NCBI RefSeq assembly: GCF_028640845.1 | Contig: NC_080540.1 | Coordinates: 213,339,800-213,403,799 of the forward strand | Reading direction: 5' to 3' | Length of the DNA: 64,000 bases | DNA from: Ahaetulla prasina | Lineage: Eukaryota > Chordata > Lepidosauria > Squamata > Colubridae | Shown: positions 42,723 through 56,042 of the stretch, piece by piece | Numbering within the stretch: the first letter of the stretch is position 1 | Layout: each line of letters opens with the position of its first letter | The notes under the pieces: model-generated | The model's input: the letters and a program-made list of their open reading frames with translations, nothing else | Told to the model about the DNA's origin: nothing | Databases searched by the model: none | Position numbers and translations under genes: made by a program

Positions 42723-43320
42723 TTTCTAAAGATTTAGTTGTTAGTTGCGAAGTTGTGTCTGATCCATCGCAACCCCATGGACAACGTTCCTCCAGGCCTT
42801 CCTATCCTCTACCATCCTCTGGAATCCATTTAAGCTCACGCCTACTGCTTCAGTGACTCCATCCAGCCACCTTGTTCTCTGTCGTCCCATTCTTCTTTCG
42901 CCCTCAATCTTTTCCAGCATTAGGCTCTTCTCCAGCGAGTCCTTCCTTCTCATTAGGTGGCCAAAGCATTTGAGTTTCATCTTTAGGAGCTGGCCTTCTA
43001 AAGAGCAGTCAGGGTTGATCTCCTCTAGGACTGACTGGTTTGATTGCTTTGCAGTCCAAGGGACTCGCAGGAGTCTTCTCCAGCACCAGAGTTCAAAGGC
43101 CTCAATTCTTTGGCGCTCAGCCTTTCTTATGGTCCAACCTTCACAGCCATACATTGCAACTGGGAAAACCATCGCCTTGACAATACAAACTTTTGTTGGC
43201 TGGGTGATGTCTCTGCTTTTTAATACACTGTCTAGATTTGCCATAGCTTTTCTCTCCACGAGCAAGTGTCTTTTAATTTCTTGGCTGCAGTCCCCATCCA
43301 CGGTGATCTTGGAGTTACCC
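42723..43320 (-). mobile_element. Bov-B LINE (RTE clade), 3' end
   Basis: The minus strand ends GGATCAGACACAACTTCGCAAC-like with a short AACTAA tail, the typical Bov-B terminus. The 5' side stops near 43320. About 600 bp of an element that is over 3 kb when complete. Confidence 0.9.
42741..43301 (-). CDS. Bov-B ORF2 C-terminal fragment, open frame
   Basis: 186 codons are open to the natural stop. Recognisable blocks: EIKRHLLVERKAMANLDSVL, KSRDITQPTKVCIVKAMVFP, MYGCEGWTIRKAERQRIEAF, ELWCWRRLLRVPWTAKQSNQ, FGHLMRRKDSLEKSLMLEKI, GRQRTRWLDGVTEAV and the end VHGVAMDQTQLRN. This is the region after the RT catalytic core. Because no stop or frameshift has accumulated, the insertion looks young. The Met at the start is not the native start; the element is 5'-truncated just upstream. 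Confidence 0.9.
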   Translation of the reverse strand: MDGDCSQEIKRHLLVERKAMANLDSVLKSRDITQPTKVCIVKAMVFPVAMYGCEGWTIRKAERQRIEAFELWCWRRLLRVPWTAKQSNQSVLEEINPDCSLEGQLLKMKLKCFGHLMRRKDSLEKSLMLEKIEGERRMGRQRTRWLDGVTEAVGVSLNGFQRMVEDRKAWRNVVHGVAMDQTQLRN

Positions 43321-43644
43321 TTTAGAGTTATCCTTAAATTAGATAGTGTTAATACAAGTTAATACAAGTTTTCCAGCCTTTTTTACGAGTTCCAACTCCT
43401 TCTCATGACTCTTTCACCAATAGAACTATGTAAAGTTCCATTATGTTACTTTTTCCCAGAAGTGTTATTTTACCAGTTTAAACTCGTCTTTTCTATATCC
43501 AGTGTCCCACACTTGAGTACCACCATATCCAACCTTGCTTAGTTTTTTTTTCTTTTGAGATTATCCAAGGTAATTTGCCATTAAGGGAGGGACAAAGATA
43601 AAATTACAGAAAAAGTATGAGAAACAATTAAAGATGGCTAGATA

Positions 43645-44501
43645 CAGAGGTGGGTTTCAGCAGGTTCTGACCAGTTCTGGAGAACCGGTAGTGGAAATTT
43701 TGAGTAGTTTGGAGAACCAGTAGTAAAAATTCTGACTGGTCCCTCCCCTATCTATTCTCTGCCTCCCAAGTCCCAGTTAATTGGGAGGAAATGGGGATTT
43801 TGCAGTAACCTTTTATTTTTATTTATTTATTTTTTATTTATTTATTTTATTTGTCAAATCAGTATATATAAGCATAAGCATGAAATAACTATACGATGTA
43901 TAAGCATATATATAAGCATAGGTATGTAATAACTATACGAAATTGGATACAATCAAAGGGAACATTAGGAAAGGAACGGTAGGCACGTTGGTGCTCTTAT
44001 GCACGCCCCTTACAGACCTCTTAGGAATGGGGTGAGGTCAATAGTAGATAGTTTTTGGTTAAAGCTTTGGGGATTTTGAGAAGAGACCACAGAGTCTGGT
44101 AGTGCATTTCAGGCATTAACAACTCTGTTACTGAAGTCATATTTTCTGCAATCAAGATTGAAGTGATTCACATTAAGCTTTAATCTGTTGTGTGCTTGTG
44201 TATTGTTGCGATTGAAACTGAAGTAGTCTTCAACAGGAAGGATATTGTAACAGATGATTGTTACAATCATCTCAGGTCATGTCGAAGGCGGCGGAATTCT
44301 AAATTTTCTAAACCCAGGATTTCAAGTCTGGTGGCATAAGGTATTTTGTTGTAATCAGGGGAGTGGTGAACTCTTCTTGTGAAATATTTCTGGACACACT
44401 CAATTACATTAATGTCCGAAATGATTAATGTCCTTCCCCTGCCATGCCCACCAAACCACATCCACAGAACCGGTAGTAAAAAAATTTGAAACCCACCACT
44501 G
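43645..44501. mobile_element. hAT MITE (family M) split by LINE A
   Basis: Starts CAGAGGTGGGTTTCAG, ends AACCCACCACTG; flanks GCTAGATA and GCTACATA agree at seven of eight positions. Pieces 43645-43811 and 44425-44501. Confidence 0.9.
43812..44424 (-). mobile_element. LINE family A 3' end inside hAT MITE
   Basis: T-rich (TTTATT)n at 43812-43852 is the tail. The minus strand encodes the decayed C-terminus (IECVQKYFTRRVHHS, ATRLEILGLENLEFRRLRHD). The 3' UTR matches 36370-36450. Confidence 0.85.
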
Positions 44502-44507
44502 GCTACA

Positions 44508-46378
<1,871 letters not shown>

Positions 46379-46899
46379 TTTTTTACTAGTATCATAAACT
46401 CAAACTTACAAAAATTCAAAAAAGCAGCTGGAAAATCTAGCAAAATGATGTGCCCACTGGGTCACAACAGCTGTTAAAACTACATTTACTACATATATCT
46501 CTGCAAACAGATTTAAGTTATGTTTAGTTCAATGGGCTTATTCTCTTGCAAATGAGTATAGAATTGCAGAGGGGGCAAATTTATTGTAATAGAAAGCAGT
46601 AAATAATGTTTTTGAATTATAAAATTAATTAAGTCAACAACCAGCCAGAAGGATAGTGTAGTAAAAATTGAGTCTAGTTTACAAAACTGCTAGATGTTAT
46701 TGTTCTATCTACATGGCCAATATATGGTGCACAATTATTTTTAAAAAATGAAAAATGTCATAGGCCAATACAAGGAGAATTCTGATAGAAAAACTACCTG
46801 TACAAGAAGATGAGTTTATATATTTAACTGAGCAACTGGCTGTCCATTCTTGAGGATTGCTATTTTTTGAAACACACTAAGGTAGTTAGCATCATCCTA

Positions 46900-47115
46900 A
46901 TAAGAAGTTAGGATAGTGGTTGGGGCATCAGGCTAGAATCTGGAAGACCCAGTTGAAGTTCCACCTTTAGTTGTGAAGACAAGCTTGGTCAGCCACTCTC
47001 TCTCAGCCCTAGGAAGAAGGCAGTGGTAAACCATTTCTCCCCCAAAAATTTTGAAGAAAACTTCAGGAACTTGTCCAGGCAGTTGCCAGCAAAAACTGAT
47101 TAAAAGGAAGGTGAG
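46900..47115 (+). mobile_element. Sauria/Squam-type SINE
   Basis: Head GATAGTGGTTGGGGCATCAG, body TGGTCAGCCACTCTCTCTC, CCTAGGAAGAAGGCAGTGG and TTGTCCAGGCAGTTGCCAGC, followed by GTGAGTGA units. Related to 9445-9690. Confidence 0.65.
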
Positions 47116-47185
47116 TGAGTGAGTGCGTGAGTGAGAGTGAAATACAGAAAGAGAAGATAGGTAGATAAACAATGATGGATTAGAC

Positions 47186-47319
47186 TAGGGCTGTCAAACT
47201 TGCGGCCCGTGAGCCAGATGCGTCACACCCTGGCCACGCCCATGCCTGGTTTAGCAAAGGGGGGGAAGTCACAATACATCACATGATGCCACTGTGAAGA
47301 TGCAAGTTTGACACCCCTG
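47186..47319. mobile_element. hAT MITE (family R), 134 bp, internally deleted
   Basis: TAGGGCTGTCAAACTTG ... CAAGTTTGACACCCCTG with flanking 8-mers GATTAGAC and GATTACAT (six of eight). Confidence 0.8.
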
Positions 47320-47331
47320 GATTACATAAAT

Positions 47332-47704
47332 GATAGGTAAAGGTTCCCCTCGCACATATGTGCTAGTTGTTCCCAACTCTAAGGGATGGTGCTCATCTCT
47401 GTTTCAAAGCTGAAGAGACAGCTCTTCCAAAGGCATCTTCATGGTCATGTGGCCAGCATGACTAAACACCAAAGGCGCACGGAGTGCTGTTACCTTCCCA
47501 CAAAGGTGGTCCCTATCTTTTCTACTTGATTTTTTACATGCTTTCGAGCTGCTAGGTTGGCAAAAGCTGGGACAAGTAACAGGAGCTCACCCCATTATAG
47601 GAGCTCACCCCAATCCCCAATCCCACTAGGGATTCGAACCGCCGAACTGCCGACCTTTCGATCAATAAGCTCAGCGTCTTAGCCATGTGAGCCACCACGT
47701 CCCT
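47332..47704 (-). mobile_element. tRNA-derived SINE (TTTACC tail), full length
   Basis: Minus strand: GGGACGTGGTGGCTCACATG (A-box region), CGGTTCGAATCCC (B box at 47629-47641), body GGACCACCTTTGTGGG, and 3' end AACCTTTACC. A complete example of the family truncated at 31216. Not a functional tRNA: the cloverleaf is extended into a long unrelated body. Confidence 0.85.
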
Positions 47705-47756
47705 TGTTAATAAATAAATATAATATAATAAATAGATAAATGATAGATATAGATAA

Positions 47757-47758
47757 AT

Positions 47759-47844
<86 letters not shown>
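47757..47844. repeat. (GATA)n microsatellite
   Basis: About twenty-two GATA units, with GATG variants at the right end. Confidence 0.95.
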
Positions 47845-47845
<1 letters not shown>

Positions 47846-47949
47846 GGATGGATGAGAGAGGGTGGGGAAAGAGATGATAGACAAACAGATGGTAGAATTG
47901 TAGTTCAGTGTGAATAGTTTATTTCCAGGCCCAATCCTTGATCTTTTCA

Positions 47950-48999
47950 AAGGAAGATTTGGAAATATTGCTAGCTTTAAGTCCCAGAGAACTGTTATCA
48001 GTCAGTATGCCAAAACTCTGACATAGTTTTGAGCTGTAGTTTTGGATTGCCAGCAAATTCTTATTCTTCTTTTTATGGATTTGTAGGGAGTTGTACTATT
48101 TCATACATTAGATCTTCCTAGTCATAATTATTTTCAAAGCTATAGTATCTATTTCTCGATGATCATTTATATAGTGATAATATAATAATTTCATATCACT
48201 TCTATTTGCCTCATTAGTTATATCTGCTTATCACAGTATGGTACAAATTGTGTTTGACATCCATCTATATGTGACAAACAATCAGTGCTAAATCATTATA
48301 AGGAATTAGCATTTTATTTAATTTTAAACCATATCGTTTTTCAAGCAAAGCTTCAAAACTTTGCTGTTTGAAAAAATACAGTGTAAAACTATTTAGGAGA
48401 GGATTTTTTGAAATGAAAAAAAAATTAAGCAAATCCTTTGTAATAGGGAAGAGCTTATAGGGAAGAGAAGTCCATGTTCTATGAATAAATTGAAGAGAAA
48501 ACCTCTTTATTAGTAGCAGAAAACTCAGAGCAATGATTCATGCAGAGAAAGAAATCACTTTTTTTTTTTCCTGAGGGTGATTTTTCTCTTTCATGTAATG
48601 GACAGAAAGAATAACCTTGAGGAACAGAAGGAAAAGCCGTAACCAAGACAACAGTCAGATAAAAGAAATCCAAGTCCTGGCTAGAACTGTAACCCAAGTA
48701 AGAGCCTCAGACCAACTCTTCCCTAGTTCACATGAAGATAAAGAGAAGAAGAGAAGAAGCCCATTCAGACTTACAGGATTCTGTTACTATAGCCTTATAA
48801 TAAAAGTCATTGTAGAAGATAACCTGACCATAATATTAGCATGTATGCTAATTAGCGAGACTTTGGTTTCCTAATCTGATCTACCTACCAATGTTTTCAT
48901 TTTTGTATATGTTGCACTTGTAACAATGAACTTTAACAAATATTTGCAACCAAGTCAAAATTAAAATTGCAAATCCTATTGGAATTATTACTATTATGG
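47950..48999. other. No recognised feature
   Basis: AT-rich, no supported gene or repeat. Confidence 0.5.
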
Positions 49000-49560
49000 T
49001 TCTGCAACCCAACAAGACAGACACAGATTTCAGGGATAATTAGAACTGTGGAAAAAAGAATTGCTACCAACCTGCTTTCCATTGAGGACCTGTATACTGA
49101 GGGCTGTGAAAATATTTAAAGACCCTTCACATCCTGGACATAAACTGTTTCAACTCCTACCCTCAAAATGACGCTATAGAACACTGCACACCAGAACAAC
49201 TAGACGCAAGAACAGTTTCTTCCTGAACACCATCACTCTGCTAAACAAATAATTCCCTCAACACTGTCAAACTATTTACTAAATCTGCACTACTATTAAT
49301 CTTCTTATCGTTCCTATCACCCATCTCCTTCCACTTATGACTGCATGACTGTAACCTTGTTGCTTGTATCCTTATGATTTATATTGATATTGTTTCCTGA
49401 TTGCTTATTTGTACCCTATGACTATCATTAAGTGTTGTACCTTATGATTCTTAATGAATATATCTTTTCTTTTATGAACACTGAGAGCATATGCACAAAG
49501 ACAAATTCCTTGTGTGTCCAATCACGCTTGGCCAATAAAAAATTCTATTCTATTCTATTT
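49000..49560 (+). mobile_element. LINE family C 3' region with short ATTCT tail
   Basis: Includes the decayed end of the RT protein region (GGACCTGTATACTGAGGGCT, CACACCAGAACAACTAGACG) and the 3' UTR through CACGCTTGGCCAATAAAAAA, then four ATTCT units. It is the mirror of 53905-54320. Confidence 0.85.
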
Positions 49561-52558
49561 AAAAATGCTTATGGTAAATAGCAATCATATCAAAGAAAGG
49601 AATGGTGTCCAACCATAGCTTAATTGTTTGCAGAGTCTGTGATAAGCGGTCACACACAAAACCTGAAACATCTATTATTACCCCATTCTTAACAGCATAG
49701 ACAGGGCTCATTAATCAGCCTCATATCCCCAAAGTCTCCTTTAATTTCTTTTACTCTTTAAAAAAAAATTCCGATATTTCTCTCACTATCCAACTGTGTT
49801 TTTTTTTTAAAAGAAGGCTAATTATGCAGTGATGTTCTGTGTGACACGGATGCCTTGAAGAATTCACTCAGTAGCAGAATTCAGCTGTAGCAGAATTTTC
49901 TTACCAAACAAAAGCTAATTGGAAAGAGACAAAGGAAAAATAATACATCATACGAAAACACAGGTAATAACCTCAGGTGTGGATGGACACTTAGAATTCG
50001 TGGAGGCATAGTTGCTTCACTAAGGTCTAAAATACTTCAGCAAAACACTTATGATTTATTGAAGTATCCCGGAACAGAGCATGTAAAAGCATTCTCTGTC
50101 TTTTTGTTACACAGAACCACAGTGGGTCAAAATAAGTAAGACTAAGTCTTGAAGTTGAAACTCAAAGTAAAACTTCAGGAAATGCTGTCCTTGTTACAAA
50201 AGGTTGGTATTGTCTCTCTTCTTTGCTTTTCTTCTAACCTGTCCCTGTATATACTTCTCCATTATCAATCCAGCCATCTCCACACTATCCAAATCACTGG
50301 GGGGGTCTTTGTCACAGCAGGGATTTGGGCTTTATCAAAATGTTTAGCATTGTGCGGGTTTGGTAAGGATCTAGGAGCAACAAAGCTCCCTTCTGTGTAA
50401 GGGAAGTTAGCAGGAGCTATTTATTCACTAGCGCATAGAGGTCCGTAAAATGACATGTCTTTAAATTCTCAGAAACCTCTTCTCAGCCTTACATTTTCTA
50501 TTTGCTATTTTACTTCCATCCCCCAACCATTCCTACTTCTCTGCAAATAGCTAGAATGTACGGAAGACACATGCTGATGTTCATCCCACTCAATGGACAA
50601 TTTGTCAGGGATTACAGCAGCTGTAATATAAATCATCTGGCTATCCCAATTGCTGATCCCTAAGCTAGAACATGTCATTCAGGAAGATATCAATGTTTCT
50701 AACCCTTTCTGAAAGAAAGCATTTGAGAAAATGCAGACAGTGGGAGTCAAGCCTGTTCTTTCCCATAAAGCACTGGAGAAATCTTACAAGCAATTTTGTT
50801 TTCAGTGCTAGATTATGACAGTTTAAGAAATAAAGTGCAGGGGATTTTTTTTTTAATTCAGTTCTGTTTTGGGGAAGCTTACTAATCCTTTTTCAAACTT
50901 CCTTTGGTGTTTTGCTTAATTGGGATTCAAAAGTAAGAATTCAGAATTTCAAAGGATTGGACAATTACCAGGATTGGACAATCTGTAAGCGCCCTCCCTG
51001 ATATAAATCAGCAAGAATATGAATATCTGGCACTACAATATTTGTCTATTTTTTTTAAGTCTTTTTTTTAAAAAAAGAAATCAGATAAAGAAGAACATTC
51101 AGCACCCCACCGGTGATGTGACAAACTGCTTGTATATTTCACAATCCTAAGAAGAAGAAGAAATAGATTTGAAAAATAAAGTATCACATGGTCAAATAGA
51201 TTCATCCATTCCAAACTCTGGTTTAACTCTTTATAAATCTGTCACTTCCTAATTATATTAGGGCAGCAACCTTTACAATTCCTTGGGTGAGTAACAGGTC
51301 AAGTTGGTAGTGTAGTAGAAGGAAGGGAAACTATTTGAACAGTCCTCCACACCCTGTGTCAAATTCCATAATCCAGGAACAAGTCTATTACACAATCAGT
51401 TACCTGGCTGCACCAAGATTTAGGAAAAGCCCCCTGCGTAAAATTTCAATCAAAAAAGGATCAGTTCAGAACAAACTTTGTATCCCCTATCCAGAAATAC
51501 TACTGCAGAATCTCAAGAGGGCTTTAATTTATGTACCATATAACCAACTTGGATCAGCAGCTGAGCAAGATACTTTCTCATATCTTTCCTATGATTCATT
51601 CATTCCTGGGGCTACCCAGTGATGAATGGTGTCTCAGGACTTATGAAGTACATTATGAGGCTTGTTCAAATTTTATTTTCTCATATAGAATGCTATATGG
51701 GTAAATGGCTCTTACTCTCTTCCTCTCGGACAATAATTAAGGTCTAGCTATTCTGGTTCATTATTAACCAATGCCAGTTGGAGTCTTCAACTGTATTTTT
51801 ATATTCCTACATCTGCATTTCACTTATTATAGCCAGGCTGTCAGTCTCACATAGGAAGAGTTTTACAAACAGCCGACATTTCAAACAAAACATCATCATG
51901 GTGGAAGCTAAACCAGTTTTGGCGTCATGTTCAAAACGCCTTTCCAAAAGAGCCGACTTGATTTCTGAGGTGATCATATTTGAGGTTTTTTTAAAAACCT
52001 CAAATATTTATAATATTAAGAAAGAAAAGAATTTCAAGTTCAACTGTTCTTATACTTTTCTAGCACCCATCTCTTTTCATATGGCAGCACATTCATCATC
52101 TCCCTTTGGCCAAAGATATATTTTGCAGTTCTTAAACCACCCTAGCAATACTAGGTTTACAAGGAAAAAGGGGACATTATAAACATTGACTTGAAGGCAA
52201 TTTCCCACCTTCAGTCATTGACTGCCAAGGTTGTGGCTCAGTTCCTGTGTGTTTTATGTTTTCTGATGAAGTAGACAAAACTTGTGTAAAACATTCCAAG
52301 GCTGCAACCAACTTTATATACTAACACACGCATTATTTTCCTGACTTGATAAGACAGACGTTTGGGGAGGGATGGTTAAGTAATTTCTCAGTTTTTTATT
52401 TAGTTTAAATGGGACATTAAGAAGATTATATTTGTTGATTCTATCGAGAAAGGGACACTTACAATGAGATGATCTGTGGCCAACCAAATCTAAAAATCTT
52501 AGTTGTTACTTTTTCATGTAAAACAGCGTTAGAAATTAGGGGGCGGGGATCCAGGTGG
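49561..52558. other. Long stretch without recognised features
   Basis: About 3 kb of apparently unique AT-rich sequence. Small frames (for example 50149-50400 and 51778-52182) show no known domain or splice-bounded conservation that I can judge. A short palindrome-like GAGGTTTTTTTAAAAACCTC lies at about 51983-52002. Confidence 0.5.
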
Positions 52559-52571
52559 GGTGTGTGTGTGC

Positions 52572-52656
<85 letters not shown>
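52559..52656. repeat. (GT)n then (TA)n microsatellite
   Basis: GT/GC units to about 52615, then TA units to 52656, immediately before a PLE terminal-repeat fragment. Confidence 0.95.
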
Positions 52657-52659
<3 letters not shown>

Positions 52660-52912
52660 GTAGGCTTTCACGGGTATAGGTATGTAGGTCTTGGCATATT
52701 CGGGTCTTTTCCCATGTAAGGTTGAGAGTATCTTGGTGATACTTCAGGCTGGTGCTTACGGCTTCGTGCTTGTGCGAGCAAAGCATGGTCGGCCATCTCT
52801 ATAAATACTGGTGGAGAGGTGGGGAGTGTTGGCTTTGTTGCTGTAAGCAGGTTGGTTGGCTGTGTGGTTGCATCTTGATTGGTAGGTGTAGTGGGTGTTT
52901 GCAGATTAATCA
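52657..52912 (-). mobile_element. Divergent PLE terminal-region fragment
   Basis: AGGCTTTCACGGGTATAGG, TATGTAGGTCTTGGCATATT, CGGGTCTTTTCCCATGTAAG and GTATCTTGGTGATACTTCAG follow the same order as the PLE terminal repeats at 55678 and 58381, with many differences. The ribozyme-like hairpin is deleted. Both ends touch TA repeats. Confidence 0.65.
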
Positions 52913-52927
52913 GATATATATATATAC

Positions 52928-52962
<35 letters not shown>

Positions 52963-53135
52963 AAGAGACAGAGAGAGACAGATAGACAGACACAGAGAGA
53001 GAGACAGAGAGATACAGAGAGAGAGGGAGAGATGACAGCTGGAAAACATTGATAGAGACCTGCTTAATATAATATAATATATAATATATATTAATATATT
53101 AATATATATTAATATATTAATATAATATAATATAA
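52913..53135. repeat. (GAGACA)n purine repeat and AT-rich palindromic repeat
   Basis: GAGA/GACA units at about 52926-53032, then TAATATA/TATATTA units at about 53068-53135 that can fold on themselves. Confidence 0.9.
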
Positions 53136-53635
53136 AAGCACAGAAGACATGCAAACTTGATATAGGATGTCTCCTTTCTTAAAGGAATTTAAGAGTGTTG
53201 ATTACCTAAAGCTCTCATGTCTGAAAGCTGATTAGGAATAAAATTGGATGAAAGTTGCCTGTATTTAGGTATCATATCAAGTCATGAATAAATCTAAGCA
53301 GGATAGTCACTCATTGGGACTGACCTGCTCAGATTAATTATCTCATGTCATTCCAGATATGTAGTAAGACTGATGGAAAGGAATGTCCAGAATGTGCACA
53401 TAAAAACACAAAGTGAGGAATCTTATCTGTGCAAATTGACTGTGAATTAACCATACATTCTAGACTAATACAGTGCTGCATCACAATCATTTCTTTCTCC
53501 TGTCAGGAGCCATCAACTCAGCATATACGAGTTTGTCACTTAAAGAACTCTCAGGAAATACACACATTCCCTCCAAAATAAAACCAAATCATCTTTTTAA
53601 AATGCTGCAATACCAGATAGAACAGAATAGAATTC

Positions 53636-53742
53636 AAATATACAAATAGAATGAGACTATTGCCTTATACACTGTAAGCCGCCCTGAGTCTTCGGAGAAG
53701 GGCGGGATATAAATGTAAACAAACAAACAAACAAACAAACAA
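53636..53742 (+). mobile_element. SINE (L2-type tail), 3' fragment
   Basis: ACAAATAGAATGAGACTATT, GCCGCCCTGAGTCTTCGGAG and ATATAAATGTAAAC plus ACAA units. 5'-truncated. Confidence 0.85.
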
Positions 53743-53759
53743 ATAGGAATATCAGAGAA

Positions 53760-53900
53760 TATATGAATAGAGTTAAGATTTGTGTACTGTCAGAACGACA
53801 TTGAATTGTACAATTATAATGGATGTATTTTCATTAGATGTATTTTTATTTGTATTTTAATATTTTAAACTTTAATAAAGGTTTTTTGAAAATTAAAAAA
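53760..53900 (+). mobile_element. Possible L1 3' end
   Basis: AT-rich segment ending CTTTAATAAAGGTTTTTTG with an A-run, similar in type to L1 3' ends. Short and uncertain. Confidence 0.35.
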
Positions 53901-53904
53901 ATAG

Positions 53905-54830
53905 AATAGAATTCTTTATTGGCCAAGTGTGATTGGACACACAAGGAATTTGTCTTGGTGTATATGCTTTCAGTGTACATAAAAGAAAAGATACATTCGT
54001 CAAGAATCATAAGTTACAATACTTAATGATAGTCATAAGGAACAAATAAGCAGTCATATTAGGAAACAGTCAATATAAATCATAAGGATACCAGCAAGTT
54101 TACAGTCATGCAGTCATAAGTGGGAGGATATGGGTGATAGGAACGATGAGAAGATGAATAGTAGTGCAGATTTAACATTGTTTTGGGGATAGGAGTTGAA
54201 ATAGTTTCATGTCCAGGATGCAAGGGGTCTGTAAATATTTTCACAGCCCTCTTTTTGACTTGTGCAGTATACAGGTCCTCAATGGAAAGCAGGTTGGTAG
54301 TAATTATTTTTCTGCAGTTCTAATTAGCCGTCACGATAAGAGTCAACTGGAGTTGGGTGGAATAACATTCTTTGTTGTGCTTTTTTGATAACATTTTTGA
54401 TGTTAGGTGCCCATTTTAGGTCTTGAGATATGGCAGAACCTAGAAATGTGAAGGTCTCTACTGTTGATACTGTGTTGTCTAGAATTGTAAGAGGTATTAA
54501 TATGGGATGGTTTCTCCTAAAGTCCACCACCATTTCTATGTTTTGAGTGTGTTCAGTTCCAAATTGTTCTGGTCGCACCACGAGGCTAGTTGTTCAACCT
54601 CCCATCTGTATGTGGATTCATCATTGTCTCAAATGAGACTGATCACTGTTGTGTCATCTGCGAACTTCAGTAGTTTAACAGATGGATTGTTTGAAATGCA
54701 GTCATTGGTATAGAGAGAGAAGAGAAGTGGAGAGAGCACACAGCCTTGTGGGGACCCTGTGCTAATTGTACAGGTATTTGATGTGATTTCGGCCGTATCA
54801 CATAAGATTGCAAAGTTTTAAAAAATGCTG
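53905..54830 (-). mobile_element. LINE family C (CR1-like) with RT fragment
   Basis: Best copy of family C. The minus strand encodes GSPQGCVLSPLLFSLYTND near 54690-54760, the catalytic LKFADDTT near 54645-54670, NTQNIEMVVDFRRN, and then the 3' UTR ending at ATAGAATAGAATTC. The frame is broken in places (an open stretch of 85 codons lies at 54324-54581). 5' end near 54830. Confidence 0.85.
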
Positions 54831-54926
54831 AATTTTTTCAACATCTGACATCTCACAAGCACGTCAATATCTCTAAATTCTCATTAAAAACTCATGAGAC
54901 TTGGATGGCTTTCATTCTTAGTTGCC

Positions 54927-55525
54927 TGTTGTGACCCAGGGCCAAGTAAGTAGTAGGAAACTCAGTCAGTGTAAAAACAAACTTTATTTGAACAGCTGAG
55001 AATTACTTCATTCTCAGCGTAGTTCAACTAAATTAAAGCAAATTCCTCCCAACATAATTCTTCAGTCCTATCACCAACCTTGGTCCAATTAGGCAAACTG
55101 CCCAAGGCCTTTCTTAGCAAAAGTTCAGAAGACACCGATAAAATGCAACAAGACAAAGCTATCAAAGTTGTTTTCCAGCAAAGAGCACAAATGCTGTTGT
55201 TGGTCTTTTAAGCTTTAGGGGAGTCATCTCTTGGCCCTACTCCCAAGTCGTCCTCTTTGCTTGAGCTACTCTTGCCTTCTGGCAGCTCTTCTCATGCGTG
55301 CATTAGCAACAGGCTCCTCCTGTTCCTCTGCCTCACTACTGTCAGCCTCTGGAGGCCTCTGGAGTCCGCACCTCACTTCCCAGTGGCCCTGGCCCCACCT
55401 CTGCCTCTGATGCAGAGCCCTCATCCGGGCCTTCCCCAGCCTCCAGGACTGGCCAGTGTTCTTCCTCAGCCTCATCACTGTCCAGCGCCATTGCCAGCTC
55501 CGCAAGCTGCTGGTGGACCACAACA
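54927..55525 (-). mobile_element. Solo LTR, 599 bp
   Basis: TGTTGTGACCCAGGG...GGACCACAACA with a perfect 5-bp duplication TTGCC (54922-54926 and 55526-55530). On the minus strand AAATAAAGT (near 54980) is a possible polyadenylation signal. The right half is GC-rich and yields chance frames on both strands. Shares the TGTTGTG start with the LTR at 25867 but little else. Confidence 0.9.
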
Positions 55526-55656
55526 TTGCCCAGCTCAGAAAAGTTTGCAAATCCCTGGATTATATTTTCAAAGCAGTTTCTAGTTTAAATCTCCCAAAGC
55601 CAAATTACTGGACATCACCACTACCTTTAATCTGACTTCATTTAAAAATAAAACAG

Positions 55657-55677
55657 TATATATATATATATATATAT
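55657..55677. repeat. (TA)n at PLE boundary
   Basis: About ten TA units adjoining the PLE 3' end. Confidence 0.9.
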
Positions 55678-55760
55678 TTGTTTTCTGAGGTTTTTGTGGG
55701 TGTTTGTATGTAGATCTTTGGTTATTCGGGTTTTCTCCCGCGTAAAATTGGAAGTGTCTT

Positions 55761-55800
55761 GGCGACGTTTCGACGAAGTCTCATTCGTCATCTTCAGGCT
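55761..55800 (-). ncRNA. Candidate hammerhead-like motif, PLE copy 2 (3' end)
   Basis: The minus strand reads CTGAAGATGACGAA, the loop, TTCGTCGAAACGTC, identical in the core to the motif at 14339-14372. A second copy lies inverted at 57085-57118. Confidence 0.45.
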
Positions 55801-56042
55801 TCAGCCGTGCTTCTGGGAGCAATGTGATTGCAGCTGTTTCTTCCTTTTAACTGCTAGTGGGGTTTGAACTGATTGGGTGGGATCTTGGCTGTGCTCTGAT
55901 TGGATGGGGGTTTTTTGGTGCTCTGATTGGATGGGGGGGTGTCCTCTTTGGGTGGGGGCTTGGCTGTGCTCAGATTAGTCTGGGCTGCAGGGGGATTTGA
56001 GCTGGTGTGCTTCACAGCTGTTGTCCGCTTCGTGTTGTCGTG

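Noticed and set aside
47629..47704. tRNA-like gene with good A and B boxes
   Set aside because: It is the head of a full-length SINE with a long unrelated body; a second truncated copy lies at 31216.
50149..50400. 83-codon frame with a hydrophobic stretch, possible small membrane protein
   Set aside because: No promoter, splice or homology evidence; one short frame in 3 kb of AT-rich DNA is expected by chance.
55257..55583. 108-codon Pro-rich frame and 94-codon antisense frame
   Set aside because: Both fall in the GC-rich half of a solo LTR and have no known domain.
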